Assembly: GCA_040219275.1 (NCBI GenBank)
Contig: JAVJSU010000102.1
Span: 199,483-263,482, forward strand
Direction of reading: 5' to 3'
From: JAVJSU01 sp040219275
GTDB taxonomy: Bacteria; Chloroflexota; Anaerolineae; Aggregatilineales; Phototrophicaceae
Length of the DNA stretch: 64,000 nucleotides
The translations under genes and the position numbers were made by a program. The notes below the pieces were generated by a model that searched no databases, was not told the DNA's origin, and saw only the letters and a program-made list of their open reading frames with translations. Shown here piece by piece: positions 8,987-17,677 of this stretch. Each line of letters begins with the position of its first letter. The first letter of the stretch is position 1.

Positions 8987-10267
8987 ATGCAAAAACGTTC
9001 ATTCTTCAAAAATGGTATCCTGCCTATTGTCCTGTTGATGGCTCTTGCTTCGGGCGCAGTATTTGCGGAAGTAGAACAACTTCAGTCCGATGTATCCGGT
9101 ACACCTGACGAAATATGTGATGCGGCGACCCCGGCAGAAGAACCGGCAACGCGTGACTTCGATCAACCAGAAAGTGTTCTGGCAGATGACGTTGATTATC
9201 GCGCAATTTTCTGTACAGACGCGGGTGCAGTGTATATTGATCTGTTTGAAAGCGCGACACCGCTTACAGTCAATAATTTCGTGTTCCTTGCGGAAAATGG
9301 ATACTACAACAACACGACATTTCACCGTGTAATTCAAGACTTTATGGTGCAGGGTGGTGATCCTACAGCATCCGGCAGTGGTGGACCGAATTATCGGTTT
9401 GAAGATGAATTCGTTGGCTTTCTACACTTTGACCGTGAAGGTCTTCTGGCAATGGCAAATGCAGGAGCAAACACGAACGGTAGCCAATTTTTCATTACCA
9501 CATCCATCCCGTCCTATCTCAATTACCGCCATACAATTTTCGGGGAAGTGCTCAGCGGGCAGGAAAATGTTTTGAACGTTAACCTTCGTGATCCTCAAGT
9601 AGATAGTGAGCCGGGAACAGCACTAAATACGGTGGTTATCATTACTAATCCTGCTGATGTTGAGGCTGATTTCGAAATACCTGCCCGACCGACACAGGCT
9701 GATGCAGAAGCAATTTTAACTGCATTACCCGAACTCGCGCCGGGTTTAGTGGTCGATAGTGACGTTACAGGTGTATTCGATCTGACAGATTTCGTAAGCA
9801 CGTTTTATGCCAATAGTTCAGAAGAAACCACCGGCTTACTTGAAGATAATGGGTTCGAATTTGCCGCTTCTATAGCCCACCAAAACGCCGAGTGTGCTCT
9901 GGATCAAATCCCATTTACAGAGATTGACTATCAGGTACTGACGTTTGATAGTGGAAGTAGCGCTGAGAGTGTAATGGCAGACGAGGGCATTACCAATCTT
10001 GTAACCGTGAATGGCGATATGGAAGCACTCGACAGCGAAGCACTCCCGAATGGCTATTTTATTGAATCAACTTCAGCCTGTGATACGAATGTTGTTCATG
10101 CAGTTACCTACTGGCAAATCGGGAGAAATATCACCATCGCGGGCATTTATTTGCCAGAGAGCGAAGCGCCAAATGCTGATTTGTGGTTAGATCAGGTGGT
10201 GGGTCGTCAAATCTATGGCAATTCATTGTCTGAATTGTTGAGACCGGAACTCTGGTTTAACGACTAG
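8987..10267 (+). CDS. Exported cyclophilin-type peptidyl-prolyl isomerase with extra C-terminal domain
   Basis: Catalyses cis-trans isomerisation of X-Pro bonds, here outside the membrane. From the ATG at 8987 (GGGAGAG upstream) the protein has 426 residues and a signal peptide ending AVFAEVE. The cyclophilin domain spans about 70-210: FHRVIQDFMVQGGD at 112-125 carries the catalytic Arg114, and NGSQFFITT near 164 is the substrate-binding block. Residues 230-426 are a second domain I do not recognise, with two cysteines (AECAL, SACDT) that could pair. A frame open back to 8864 overlaps the permease and lacks a ribosome-binding site. Confidence 0.9.
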   Translation: MQKRSFFKNGILPIVLLMALASGAVFAEVEQLQSDVSGTPDEICDAATPAEEPATRDFDQPESVLADDVDYRAIFCTDAGAVYIDLFESATPLTVNNFVFLAENGYYNNTTFHRVIQDFMVQGGDPTASGSGGPNYRFEDEFVGFLHFDREGLLAMANAGANTNGSQFFITTSIPSYLNYRHTIFGEVLSGQENVLNVNLRDPQVDSEPGTALNTVVIITNPADVEADFEIPARPTQADAEAILTALPELAPGLVVDSDVTGVFDLTDFVSTFYANSSEETTGLLEDNGFEFAASIAHQNAECALDQIPFTEIDYQVLTFDSGSSAESVMADEGITNLVTVNGDMEALDSEALPNGYFIESTSACDTNVVHAVTYWQIGRNITIAGIYLPESEAPNADLWLDQVVGRQIYGNSLSELLRPELWFND

Positions 10268-10285
10268 GCGATGATTACGCGCAAC

Positions 10286-10315
10286 GCTGGAGATGATGCT
10301 CAAATTGTCTCCAGC
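10286..10315. terminator. Hairpin between convergent cyclophilin and IPK genes
   Basis: GCTGGAGA at 10286-10293 pairs with TCTCCAGC at 10308-10315 around a 14-base loop. It lies between the two stop codons and touches the IPK stop. No strong T-run follows on either strand, so termination is only likely. Confidence 0.4.
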
Positions 10316-11118
10316 TATGCTTTATCAGTCGTAATGATTGTACCCGGCATACTGTCTGTTGATGCGATTAATGCCGTAAACAACAGATCATGGGTCGTGC
10401 CGTTTAGAATTTGCACAGTTAAATTTGGCTTGAGCTGTGCGAGTGTAAGCATATCCGTCACTTTTGTAATCATCCCCCCGGTAACATCCGTACCCGATGA
10501 ACCACCCAATGCGACTTTAATCTCATCGAAATTATCCGGTGTAATGCGTGGAATCGTGTTGCCGTCCAGATCAAAAACCCCTTCGACCTCACCAAGTAAG
10601 ATAATTCGCTGGACGGGTAGGTGGGTTGTTAGGTAGGTAAAGATCGTCTCAGTTGAGGTAATCGTGCCACCAAGCACATCATCGAAGGCAACATCGCCAT
10701 AAACGAGCGGGATCAAGCCCTTCTGTAATGCAAACTGAATTGCGTCTGTCTCCATATGGATAATTTTTGCGTCATGACTCCGCACGGATGCTGAAGGTTG
10801 AAAACGCACTATAGGGAGTCCCTCACTCAAGAAGTCATCAAGGATCAAAGCATTCAATTTTGATGCGATAAAGGCAACTTCTGCAAACCCGTGCCAGTCC
10901 TCTGCCGAATGCACGCCGTTTGCTGTACCGTACTTTTTCGCCGCAAAATGTCCAAATGATCCACTCCCATGCCCGATGATGAGTTGATGATTTACGCCAC
11001 TTTGCTCAAATGCACGTTTGATCTCCCTTGCGACTCGTCGAACGGTATCTGCGCGAAAACTCGCCTCGACTGTTTTGTCGGTGACTAACGATCCGCCAAG
11101 TTTAAGTAGAGTAATCAT
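10315..11118 (-). CDS. Isopentenyl phosphate kinase
   Basis: Phosphorylates isopentenyl phosphate to isopentenyl diphosphate with ATP, the last step of the alternative mevalonate pathway. 267 residues, an amino-acid-kinase fold. LLKLGGSLVTDK at the N-terminus binds ATP phosphates, and GHGSGSFGH at 49-57 carries the His that marks IPK among its relatives. SSGTDVTGGMITKV is the conserved C-terminal lobe block. Its ATG overlaps the stop of the mevalonate kinase gene (ATGA), so the two are translationally coupled. Fosfomycin-kinase-type relatives are the alternative, but the operon context makes IPK far more likely. Confidence 0.9.
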   Translation of the reverse strand: MITLLKLGGSLVTDKTVEASFRADTVRRVAREIKRAFEQSGVNHQLIIGHGSGSFGHFAAKKYGTANGVHSAEDWHGFAEVAFIASKLNALILDDFLSEGLPIVRFQPSASVRSHDAKIIHMETDAIQFALQKGLIPLVYGDVAFDDVLGGTITSTETIFTYLTTHLPVQRIILLGEVEGVFDLDGNTIPRITPDNFDEIKVALGGSSGTDVTGGMITKVTDMLTLAQLKPNLTVQILNGTTHDLLFTALIASTDSMPGTIITTDKA

Positions 11119-12065
11119 CAGCTATCGTTTCCTAATGTCATATCCATAACGCGATAGGCTCCGGCAGATTTCAAGGTTGCTTTCATTGATTCAACGCTAT
11201 CGGATTCAACAAGTGCAATCATATTCCCCCCACGTCCGCCACCAGAAAGTTTTGCGCCGAATGCCCCAGATTTCAGCGCTGTGTCGGTGAGATGGTCAAG
11301 TTCCGGTGAGGATACCGTTAGCGATTGTAACAGCCGGTGATTTTCAGTCATCAATCGCCCAACAGTGGATATATCTGCGCTCTTGAGTGCTTCTAGAGCA
11401 TAATCCGTGATACTGCCGATTTTTTCAATAAGATTTCTTGTGGTTTCAGGACTTTTGTCCATTAATTTTCGCACATCACCCACAGACAGGTAAGTCGGTG
11501 CATGTATTCCAGTATCGGCGATTACGAAATGAAAAGGGTGGTTTAATGTAATTCGCTGAATAGGTTCATCGCGTACGTAACGAATGGGTTGCTCATAGAC
11601 AATCACTGTATTATCTATTCCGCTTGGTGTTCCATGATGAATTTTCTCTACTTCATAAACAAGGGTATTGAGTACATCATCGGAAAGACTTTCACCGATA
11701 GCGCCCGCGAGTGCTCTTGCCAATGCCGCTGAAATCGCCGCTCCGCTCCCTAAACCGCTGGCTATCGGGATTTCTGAGGTCAACTTAAGGTCAACAGCAG
11801 GAATTGGGCGGTTGAAATGCCGTAACGTAAGCTGGCAAATCGTCTCAAGGGGTTTCTCAGATAATTTTTCGGATTGCGTAATCGTATAGACTGAACCAAG
11901 CTCATTGGCAATCACTCTAAGATACCCTAACGAGTTCTCGCTAGCAGAGGCATAAACCCGTAGGGAAGTGACTGGCGCGGCAATTGCCGGTTGCCCATAA
12001 ACAACGGCGTGTTCGCCAAACAGAATTATTTTTGCTGGAGCATCGCCTACAAATGCACTAATCAT
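11118..12065 (-). CDS. mvk: Mevalonate kinase
   Basis: GHMP-family kinase that makes mevalonate 5-phosphate. 315 residues. Motif 1 is ILFGEHAVVYGQPA, the glycine-rich ATP loop is PIASGLGSGAAISAALARA, the catalytic Asp lies in HHGTPSGIDNTV, and motif 3 is KLSGGGRGGNMIAL. It is the first gene of a minus-strand pair with the isopentenyl phosphate kinase and is divergent from the decarboxylase gene. No phosphomevalonate kinase gene is seen in the cluster. Confidence 0.93.
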   Translation of the reverse strand: MISAFVGDAPAKIILFGEHAVVYGQPAIAAPVTSLRVYASASENSLGYLRVIANELGSVYTITQSEKLSEKPLETICQLTLRHFNRPIPAVDLKLTSEIPIASGLGSGAAISAALARALAGAIGESLSDDVLNTLVYEVEKIHHGTPSGIDNTVIVYEQPIRYVRDEPIQRITLNHPFHFVIADTGIHAPTYLSVGDVRKLMDKSPETTRNLIEKIGSITDYALEALKSADISTVGRLMTENHRLLQSLTVSSPELDHLTDTALKSGAFGAKLSGGGRGGNMIALVESDSVESMKATLKSAGAYRVMDMTLGNDS

Positions 12066-12210
12066 ATGGATTTTTTCTTATTCGCAGGGAATTTCTCATC
12101 AGAACTTTCACAAATTCTCAAGTAATATGGCTATACTGGAAGGCGATTATATCGTAGTATCCTTCATAAACAATCACAATCTTACCAGTCATAAACTCTG
12201 GAGAAATACC

Positions 12211-13194
12211 TTGGCTGTGGCAACTGCACATGCGAATTCCAATATCGCCTTTATAAAGTACTGGGGTAACTCAGACAATCACCTGCGTTTACCATCCAAT
12301 CCCTCAATTAGCATGAATTTAAACGGATTATTTACGAAAACCACAGTAAGATGGGATGAATCACTCGCGTCAGATGTGTTGACGCTTAATCACATGGTCG
12401 CATCAGGTGAAGCGTTAAACCGTGTAAGTAAACATATGGACTCGCTCCGCAACCATTTAAAGCTCACCTCCTTTGCTGAAATCACATCGGAAAATAACTT
12501 TCCTACAGGCGCGGGTATTGCATCGTCAGCATCCGCGTTTGCGGCATTAACTGTTGCGGCAGTGGCGGCAACAGATCAGATAGTTTCAGAGCGTACTTTG
12601 ACAACATTGGCGCGGCTTGGCTCAGGGTCTGCATCACGATCTGTACCTGATGGTTTTGTGGAGTGGTATACGGGTGAAACGCATGAAGCCTCCTATGCAG
12701 AGAGTTTCGCTCCGTCTGATTACTGGTCACTGGTGGATGTCATTGCCATCGTGAGTGATGAGCATAAAGCCGTCGTGTCTAAAGTGGGGCATACCTCAGC
12801 CAATACGAGCGATTTACAGCAGGCACGGGTTGCCGGTGCGCGTGAGCGCCTTGCGATTTGTAAGCAGGCAATCATCGATCAAGATTTTGCGACGTTTGCC
12901 GAAGTCGTCGAACGCGATAGTAACTTGATGCACGCGGTTATGATGACGAGCAAGCCGCCTTTGTTCTATTGGAAACCGGCAAGCCTAGCGGTTATGGAAC
13001 TGGTCACGAAACTGCGTTTAGACGGTGTCAATGTGTGTTATACGCTGGATGCTGGACCAAACGTACATTGCCTTTGCCTTGCTAAGGATGTTGGAGCGGT
13101 CCAGAATGCACTTCAGACGCTAGGCGGGGCGATTGTGGATATACGCACGGCCGCAACGGGTTTAGGTGCAAGTGTAATTGACACAAACCCATAA
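12211..13194 (+). CDS. Mevalonate (di)phosphate decarboxylase; probably acts on mevalonate 5-phosphate
   Basis: ATP-dependent decarboxylase of the GHMP family. NIAFIKYWGNSD, LPSNPSISM, PTGAGIASSASAFAALT, GSGSASRSVPDGFVEW and TLDAGPNVH are all family blocks; the Asp of TLDAGPN is the expected catalytic residue. In the first motif the usual Lys of YWGK is Asn. With IPK and no phosphomevalonate kinase beside it, mevalonate 5-phosphate is the likelier substrate, as shown for Roseiflexus; this is inference. I place the start at TTG 12211: GGAG lies at 12200-12203 and the N-terminus then matches the family. An in-frame ATG at 12127 adds 28 unlike residues, and a TATACT at 12132-12137 may be the -10 element. 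Confidence 0.85.
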   Translation: MAVATAHANSNIAFIKYWGNSDNHLRLPSNPSISMNLNGLFTKTTVRWDESLASDVLTLNHMVASGEALNRVSKHMDSLRNHLKLTSFAEITSENNFPTGAGIASSASAFAALTVAAVAATDQIVSERTLTTLARLGSGSASRSVPDGFVEWYTGETHEASYAESFAPSDYWSLVDVIAIVSDEHKAVVSKVGHTSANTSDLQQARVAGARERLAICKQAIIDQDFATFAEVVERDSNLMHAVMMTSKPPLFYWKPASLAVMELVTKLRLDGVNVCYTLDAGPNVHCLCLAKDVGAVQNALQTLGGAIVDIRTAATGLGASVIDTNP

Positions 13195-13295
13195 ATACCA
13201 TTAGCATGGAAAATATTCTGCTGTAAAAAGTAGAGTAAGCGAATTGGAATACCAGATAAATACCTATGTTAAAGTAAAGTATAAGGTCATTCTCA

Positions 13296-14849
13296 ATGTT
13301 GGATTTTCTCGTAGGAAATGATTTCCTTTCCGCGATTATTGCGTTTGCGGTTGTGCTCATCCCGGCTGTTATCATTCACGAATTAGGACACTTCTTAGCC
13401 GCCAAAGCCGTTGGTATCACTGTATTAGAATTTGGTGTTGGATTTCCTCCTCGTGTAGCGAAATTGTTCTCATGGGGGGAGACAGAATTTACACTCAACC
13501 TTCTACCGCTCGGTGGCTTCGTGCGTCCGCTTGGTGAAGACTTCGTGCGTCCGTTAAGCGAACAAGAAACAGAACGCGAACGTCAGAAATTCATCGAAAG
13601 TAAGAATAAAGCGGATGTACCGTCTGACACTGAGAAGCGCGAATCTTCTGATGAAAAACAGTATGTCAGCGAACGTGAAGAATTAGCCGCACGGGGCATC
13701 CATAAGACGATGTCCGTTAATGAGGCGAAGCCAATGGGACGTATCCTGTTTATGGCGGCGGGCGCGTTGGCTAATTTCATCTCCGCTTTTTTGATTTTCA
13801 TGATCGTAGCCATGATCGGTATTCCCGAAATCGTCGGTGGACGGATTGGCATAACTCAGGTATCCGAAGACTCTTTGTTTGCTGAAGCTGGCTTGCAAAA
13901 TGGTGACATTATCGAGCGTATCAATGGTGAATATTTCAGCAACGATGTCGATTTCTTCGATCAAATTCAGACACAAAATAACGAACCGATTACCCTAACG
14001 ATTTATCGCCCAGCAGAAAATCTCACATATGAAAGTGAACCGTTTGTATTGGATGCGGCGAACGCAGAGAGAATTTCTAACATTGCTGAAGGCGTTATGG
14101 TCGTTGCTGTTAGTGCAGATACTCCAGCAGAAAATGTTTTATTAGCAGGCGACATCGTCATTGCCGCGAATGGAATATCACTCAAAGATGTCGATGATCC
14201 CATCGCACAATTGCAACAATACAGTGTCGATTTTGCCGGGGAAGATTTAATACTCACACTCTTGCGTAATAATCAGGAAATGGACGTGACGATTATCCCG
14301 CAGGAAGATCCGCCACCCGGTGTTGGGCGTATTGGCGTAAGCATCCGCAGTGGATTTGTTAGTGGTGGTGACGAACTCGTCTATATAGAAACATCGCCGC
14401 AAGTCACCAGCGTTCCACAATCTGTATCTAATTCATTTGAATATGGGGTTGATCGTACCGTCATGATATTTGAACTCATCGCTGAGTTCCCCGCACGCTT
14501 GCTACAAGGCGCTACTGAACCGGAAGAGCGGCGTGTTGTTAGCATCGTGGGAGTGAGCCAACTCGGTGGTGCGTTCTTACAAGATAGCATCGAAGAAGAC
14601 CAACCCATTGTTTTTCTTGAGTACATCGCGTTGATTAGCATTGCTCTTGGGTTTACTAATCTTCTACCGTTACCTGCATTAGACGGCGGACGCATCCTGT
14701 TCGTAATTATCGAGATGATCCGGGGAGAACCAATTTCACCTGAGCGAGAAGGGGTAATCCATTTTGTCGGTTTGATATTTTTGCTATCAGTTGGGGTTAT
14801 TTTCATCTTTAATGACCTAATCAACCCGGTAACCAATCTTTTGCCCTAG
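13296..14849 (+). CDS. rseP: RseP/M50-type site-2 membrane protease with PDZ domains
   Basis: Intramembrane zinc metalloprotease that cleaves transmembrane substrates such as anti-sigma factors or signal-peptide remnants. 517 residues. HELGH at 28-32 in the first membrane helix supplies the zinc ligands and catalytic Glu; NLLPLGGFVRPLGED follows. PALDGGRILF near the C-terminus carries the third ligand Asp. Two PDZ-like domains lie between (about 180-250 and 270-340). The acidic, charged insert around 85-130 (many Glu, Lys, Ser) is longer than in E. coli RseP. The HEAT gene begins 17 bp downstream and is probably co-transcribed. Confidence 0.92.
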   Translation: MLDFLVGNDFLSAIIAFAVVLIPAVIIHELGHFLAAKAVGITVLEFGVGFPPRVAKLFSWGETEFTLNLLPLGGFVRPLGEDFVRPLSEQETERERQKFIESKNKADVPSDTEKRESSDEKQYVSEREELAARGIHKTMSVNEAKPMGRILFMAAGALANFISAFLIFMIVAMIGIPEIVGGRIGITQVSEDSLFAEAGLQNGDIIERINGEYFSNDVDFFDQIQTQNNEPITLTIYRPAENLTYESEPFVLDAANAERISNIAEGVMVVAVSADTPAENVLLAGDIVIAANGISLKDVDDPIAQLQQYSVDFAGEDLILTLLRNNQEMDVTIIPQEDPPPGVGRIGVSIRSGFVSGGDELVYIETSPQVTSVPQSVSNSFEYGVDRTVMIFELIAEFPARLLQGATEPEERRVVSIVGVSQLGGAFLQDSIEEDQPIVFLEYIALISIALGFTNLLPLPALDGGRILFVIIEMIRGEPISPEREGVIHFVGLIFLLSVGVIFIFNDLINPVTNLLP

Positions 14850-14866
14850 GCGAGGAGTTGTAACAT

Positions 14867-15937
14867 ATGACAAATTTTGATGATTTTGATGAATTCGACG
14901 AACTAGTGGAAGAACTAGACGAAGAGTTCAAAATTGAAGATGATGAAACATCAATCGTGCGACAGGAGAAACCCTCTTTGCAGGATACGATTGCATCATT
15001 AAAAACAACCACAGAAAAGCGGGTGGATAAAACCGTCCTTTATGGACTTTCAGGCGTGAGCACATCTGATGTAGCGACACAGGTACAACCCATTTGGAAC
15101 GGTCTAGCTACAGGAATTCGTCGGAAAATTTTACGCGAGATGGTTGATCTCGTCGAAACAGATTTCGAAATAGATTATCGTAGCTTCGCGCTTTTTGCAT
15201 TAGCCGACGGTGATCCCCGTGTTCGCACTTCAGCGATTGAAGCACTGTGGGAAGATGAGAGCTTAGAATTAATGTCACTGCTCATCGGTATCGCACAGAA
15301 GGACGCTGTACCCGAAGTTCGTGCCGCCGCACTGAGCGCACTAGGGCGTTTCATTTTGCTTGGTGAACTTGGCGATTTGCCCGATGATGAAACGTCACGG
15401 GCGGAAGACGCGGTCATCGCAATTCTCAACAATGATTCTAACGATGTGAGCGTACGCCGACGCGCATTAGAAGCCATCTCAAATTGCACACATAAGATTG
15501 TCCCGCAAGCGATCCAAGAGGCTTACACGAGCGAAGATCATGACATGCGCGTTAGCGCGATTTTTGCAATGGGGCGCTCTGCTGATGAACGTTGGGAAGA
15601 TACCATTCTTGATGAACTGGACTCAGATGATCCTGAAATGCGGTATGAAGCGGTGAGAGCTAGTGGGGAGTTATCCTTAGTCGAAGCGGTTCCTAAAATT
15701 GCCAGATTACTCGTCGCTGACGATGATCGGGAAATCCGCGAAGTTGCTATCTGGTCACTCGGCGAAACGGGCGGTAAAGAAGCCATGCGTATTCTGGAAT
15801 TACTGGCGGAAACCGCCGAAGATGAAGAGGATGATGTGTTACTTGAAGCGATAGAAGATGCGATCAGTAACGCGACGCTAATGAGTGGTGATCTATTTTC
15901 CATCTCGTTAGATGGTTTTGACGATTACGACGACTAG
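14867..15937 (+). CDS. HEAT-repeat protein with acidic N-terminus
   Basis: A 356-residue soluble protein built of HEAT/PBS-lyase-type helical repeats: DPRVRTSAIEALWE, VPEVRAAALSALGR, DVSVRRRALEAISN, DHDMRVSAIFAMGR, DPEMRYEAVRASGE and DREIREVAIWSLGE recur about every 31-35 residues. Residues 1-30 are almost all Asp, Glu and Phe, and the tail is also acidic. Such repeats normally bind other proteins; no enzyme motif is visible. GAGGAG upstream supports the ATG. It follows the site-2 protease closely, so a link to that protease is possible but not shown. Confidence 0.85.
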   Translation: MTNFDDFDEFDELVEELDEEFKIEDDETSIVRQEKPSLQDTIASLKTTTEKRVDKTVLYGLSGVSTSDVATQVQPIWNGLATGIRRKILREMVDLVETDFEIDYRSFALFALADGDPRVRTSAIEALWEDESLELMSLLIGIAQKDAVPEVRAAALSALGRFILLGELGDLPDDETSRAEDAVIAILNNDSNDVSVRRRALEAISNCTHKIVPQAIQEAYTSEDHDMRVSAIFAMGRSADERWEDTILDELDSDDPEMRYEAVRASGELSLVEAVPKIARLLVADDDREIREVAIWSLGETGGKEAMRILELLAETAEDEEDDVLLEAIEDAISNATLMSGDLFSISLDGFDDYDD

Positions 15938-15956
15938 CGCAAGACCGTAGAAAAAG

Positions 15957-15994
15957 ATGGCAGGCATAGACAATAACCCAACTATGCCTGCCAT
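15957..15994 (-). terminator. Rho-independent terminator, SCP2 gene (may act both ways)
   Basis: A perfect 13-bp stem (ATGGCAGGCATAG at 15957-15969 with its complement at 15982-15994) and a 12-base loop. On the minus strand it is followed by TCTTTTT. It sits between the convergent HEAT and SCP2 genes and may also stop plus-strand transcription. Confidence 0.85.
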
Positions 15995-15998
15995 TGCT

Positions 15999-16322
15999 TT
16001 AGCTATTCTTGAACATACCTTGCATTTTCATTGCCATGCTCATGTCGCCCTGAATTTTGATCTTGCCACTCATGAAGGCTTGCATCGGATTGAGTTTTCC
16101 AGTGGCTACAGCGTAGTAATCTTCTGCGGAGGCTTTAAGTGTCATATTGGGGTCAGTCGCCACACCGTCAACCTTTGTAATCGTGCCGTCATCAATGGTT
16201 AAATAAAATTGACCGCCCTCATCGCCGCTTAAATCAAATTGAAGGGTTGCGTTTACACCTTGAGCCTTGCTTGCATCAAACCCTGCAACCATCATGTCTG
16301 CAATTTCTGCACTTGTAGGCAT
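15999..16322 (-). CDS. SCP2 sterol-carrier-domain protein
   Basis: A 107-residue single-domain protein of the SCP2 lipid-binding fold. The block GGQFYLTIDDGTITKVDG followed by DPNMTLKASAEDYYAVATGKL and the end FMSGKIKIQGDMSMAMKM are characteristic. Stand-alone SCP2 proteins bind hydrophobic ligands such as fatty acyl chains; the ligand is unknown here. It is monocistronic, with GGAG a few bases before the ATG and its own terminator. Confidence 0.85.
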   Translation of the reverse strand: MPTSAEIADMMVAGFDASKAQGVNATLQFDLSGDEGGQFYLTIDDGTITKVDGVATDPNMTLKASAEDYYAVATGKLNPMQAFMSGKIKIQGDMSMAMKMQGMFKNS

Positions 16323-16423
16323 TCTTATCTCCTATATATATAATCTATTGGCTATTTTAAACCATCTGAAGATAGTATAACGGTAAAATAACTTACTCCC
16401 AAGCCTATCTGGAGAATAATTCG

Positions 16424-17677
16424 ATGAGATTATGGGTTTCTATTTCAAGGGCAATTTTACTTAGTACCGTGATTTTAGTTTTCTCTATAACAATAAAAAG
16501 CCAGTCAAATTCACTCATAGATGTCCCGGGGCAGGTTGCATTTATAGGGTTGGACTACAATATTTATTCACTTCAAGTACAGGATAGCGAAGCTGTTGCA
16601 TTGACGACGGATGGGAGTCCGTTGCGCCGTCGCTATGAATGGCCAACATGGTCACATTCTGGTCAACTCGCTTATTTTTGTTGTAACGGACAAGCAAGCA
16701 TTGATGTGTTCATTTCGGATGATGGAAGTACACAGGGCGAGAGCGTGTACACTGGACAAGGAGAAGCCTTTACTTATGCGAGTTGGTCGCCGAGTGTGTG
16801 TAGCACAGGCGATGAACCGTGTTATGATCTTGGCGTATTGATAAGCAATCTTGTAAACGGTCAGTTTGACGTGCGTCTATTGAACGCTGATAACGCCTCT
16901 ACCACGCTGATTGGCTCAGGCGCGCCATTCTACTTTAGCTGGAGTCCCGATGGACAACGACTGCTGACGTATCGTAATGAGACCTCACTGGATATTTATC
17001 AGGTCGCCGAAGGCAACCTATCCCCCATTGAATTACAACCAGGGACATTCCCCGCGCCTGCATGGTCACCCGTTGATGATCGTTTGCTGGTTGGCACGGT
17101 TTCAGCCGATGGGCAATCTACTGACCTCGTGGTAATTTCTGATGGTGAAACCCAAACACTCGCAGAAAACCTGAACGGTCAGGTGGTTTTTAATTGGTCG
17201 CCGGATGGAAATTATGTTGCTTATAGCACGTTGTTTCAGAATCAAGTTGACCTCTTATATGTGGTTGATGCGATCAGCGGGGAAGTTGTAGCACAGACGA
17301 ACTTTGATAGCACCTTTGCGTTTTTCTGGTCGCCAGATAGTAGCAAACTTGCTTATTTGACATCTGGCGTGCCGCAGGGATCATTCAGCGCAAAGCAACA
17401 AGCAAGTGGCATCGCATGGGGTATTTTGGATGTCACAACGGATACCACATGGCGTTACGGAAGTTTTCTGCCCACCCGTGAGATGGTCTATATGATTAGC
17501 TTTTTCAATCAATTCGCGCAGAGCCATCAAATCTGGTCGCCAGATAGTTCTCACATCGTTTTTGCCGAGCAGATTTCTAATGGGCAAGCCTCGCTCAATA
17601 TTCTGGATGTCACGCGTGTAAATAGCTTGCCATTGTTTATCGGTGAGGGTTATATCGGAATATGGAGTTACGAATAA
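16424..17677 (+). CDS. Exported TolB/WD40-like beta-propeller protein
   Basis: 417 residues with an N-terminal signal/membrane segment (about 8-28). The rest is a beta-propeller of PD40/TolB type, seen from recurring WSPDG or WSPDS blocks (SWSPDGQRLL, NWSPDGNYVAYST, FWSPDSSKLAYLT, IWSPDSSHIVF) at about 45-60 residue spacing. Early Cys residues (YFCCNGQ, SVCSTGDEPCYD) suggest disulfides outside the cell. The gene overlaps the next one by 16 bp. Probably a binding or scaffold protein; no catalytic signature. Confidence 0.75.
   Translation: MRLWVSISRAILLSTVILVFSITIKSQSNSLIDVPGQVAFIGLDYNIYSLQVQDSEAVALTTDGSPLRRRYEWPTWSHSGQLAYFCCNGQASIDVFISDDGSTQGESVYTGQGEAFTYASWSPSVCSTGDEPCYDLGVLISNLVNGQFDVRLLNADNASTTLIGSGAPFYFSWSPDGQRLLTYRNETSLDIYQVAEGNLSPIELQPGTFPAPAWSPVDDRLLVGTVSADGQSTDLVVISDGETQTLAENLNGQVVFNWSPDGNYVAYSTLFQNQVDLLYVVDAISGEVVAQTNFDSTFAFFWSPDSSKLAYLTSGVPQGSFSAKQQASGIAWGILDVTTDTTWRYGSFLPTREMVYMISFFNQFAQSHQIWSPDSSHIVFAEQISNGQASLNILDVTRVNSLPLFIGEGYIGIWSYE

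Noticed and set aside
12127..12210. ATG 12127 as the start of the mevalonate (di)phosphate decarboxylase
   Set aside because: No ribosome-binding site, non-family residues, and a -10-like TATACT lies just after it; TTG 12211 with GGAG is better, though not proven.
14381..14836. Open frame antisense to the site-2 protease
   Set aside because: It mirrors the codon pattern of the real gene; biased Ser/Arg/Met composition and no start signal.
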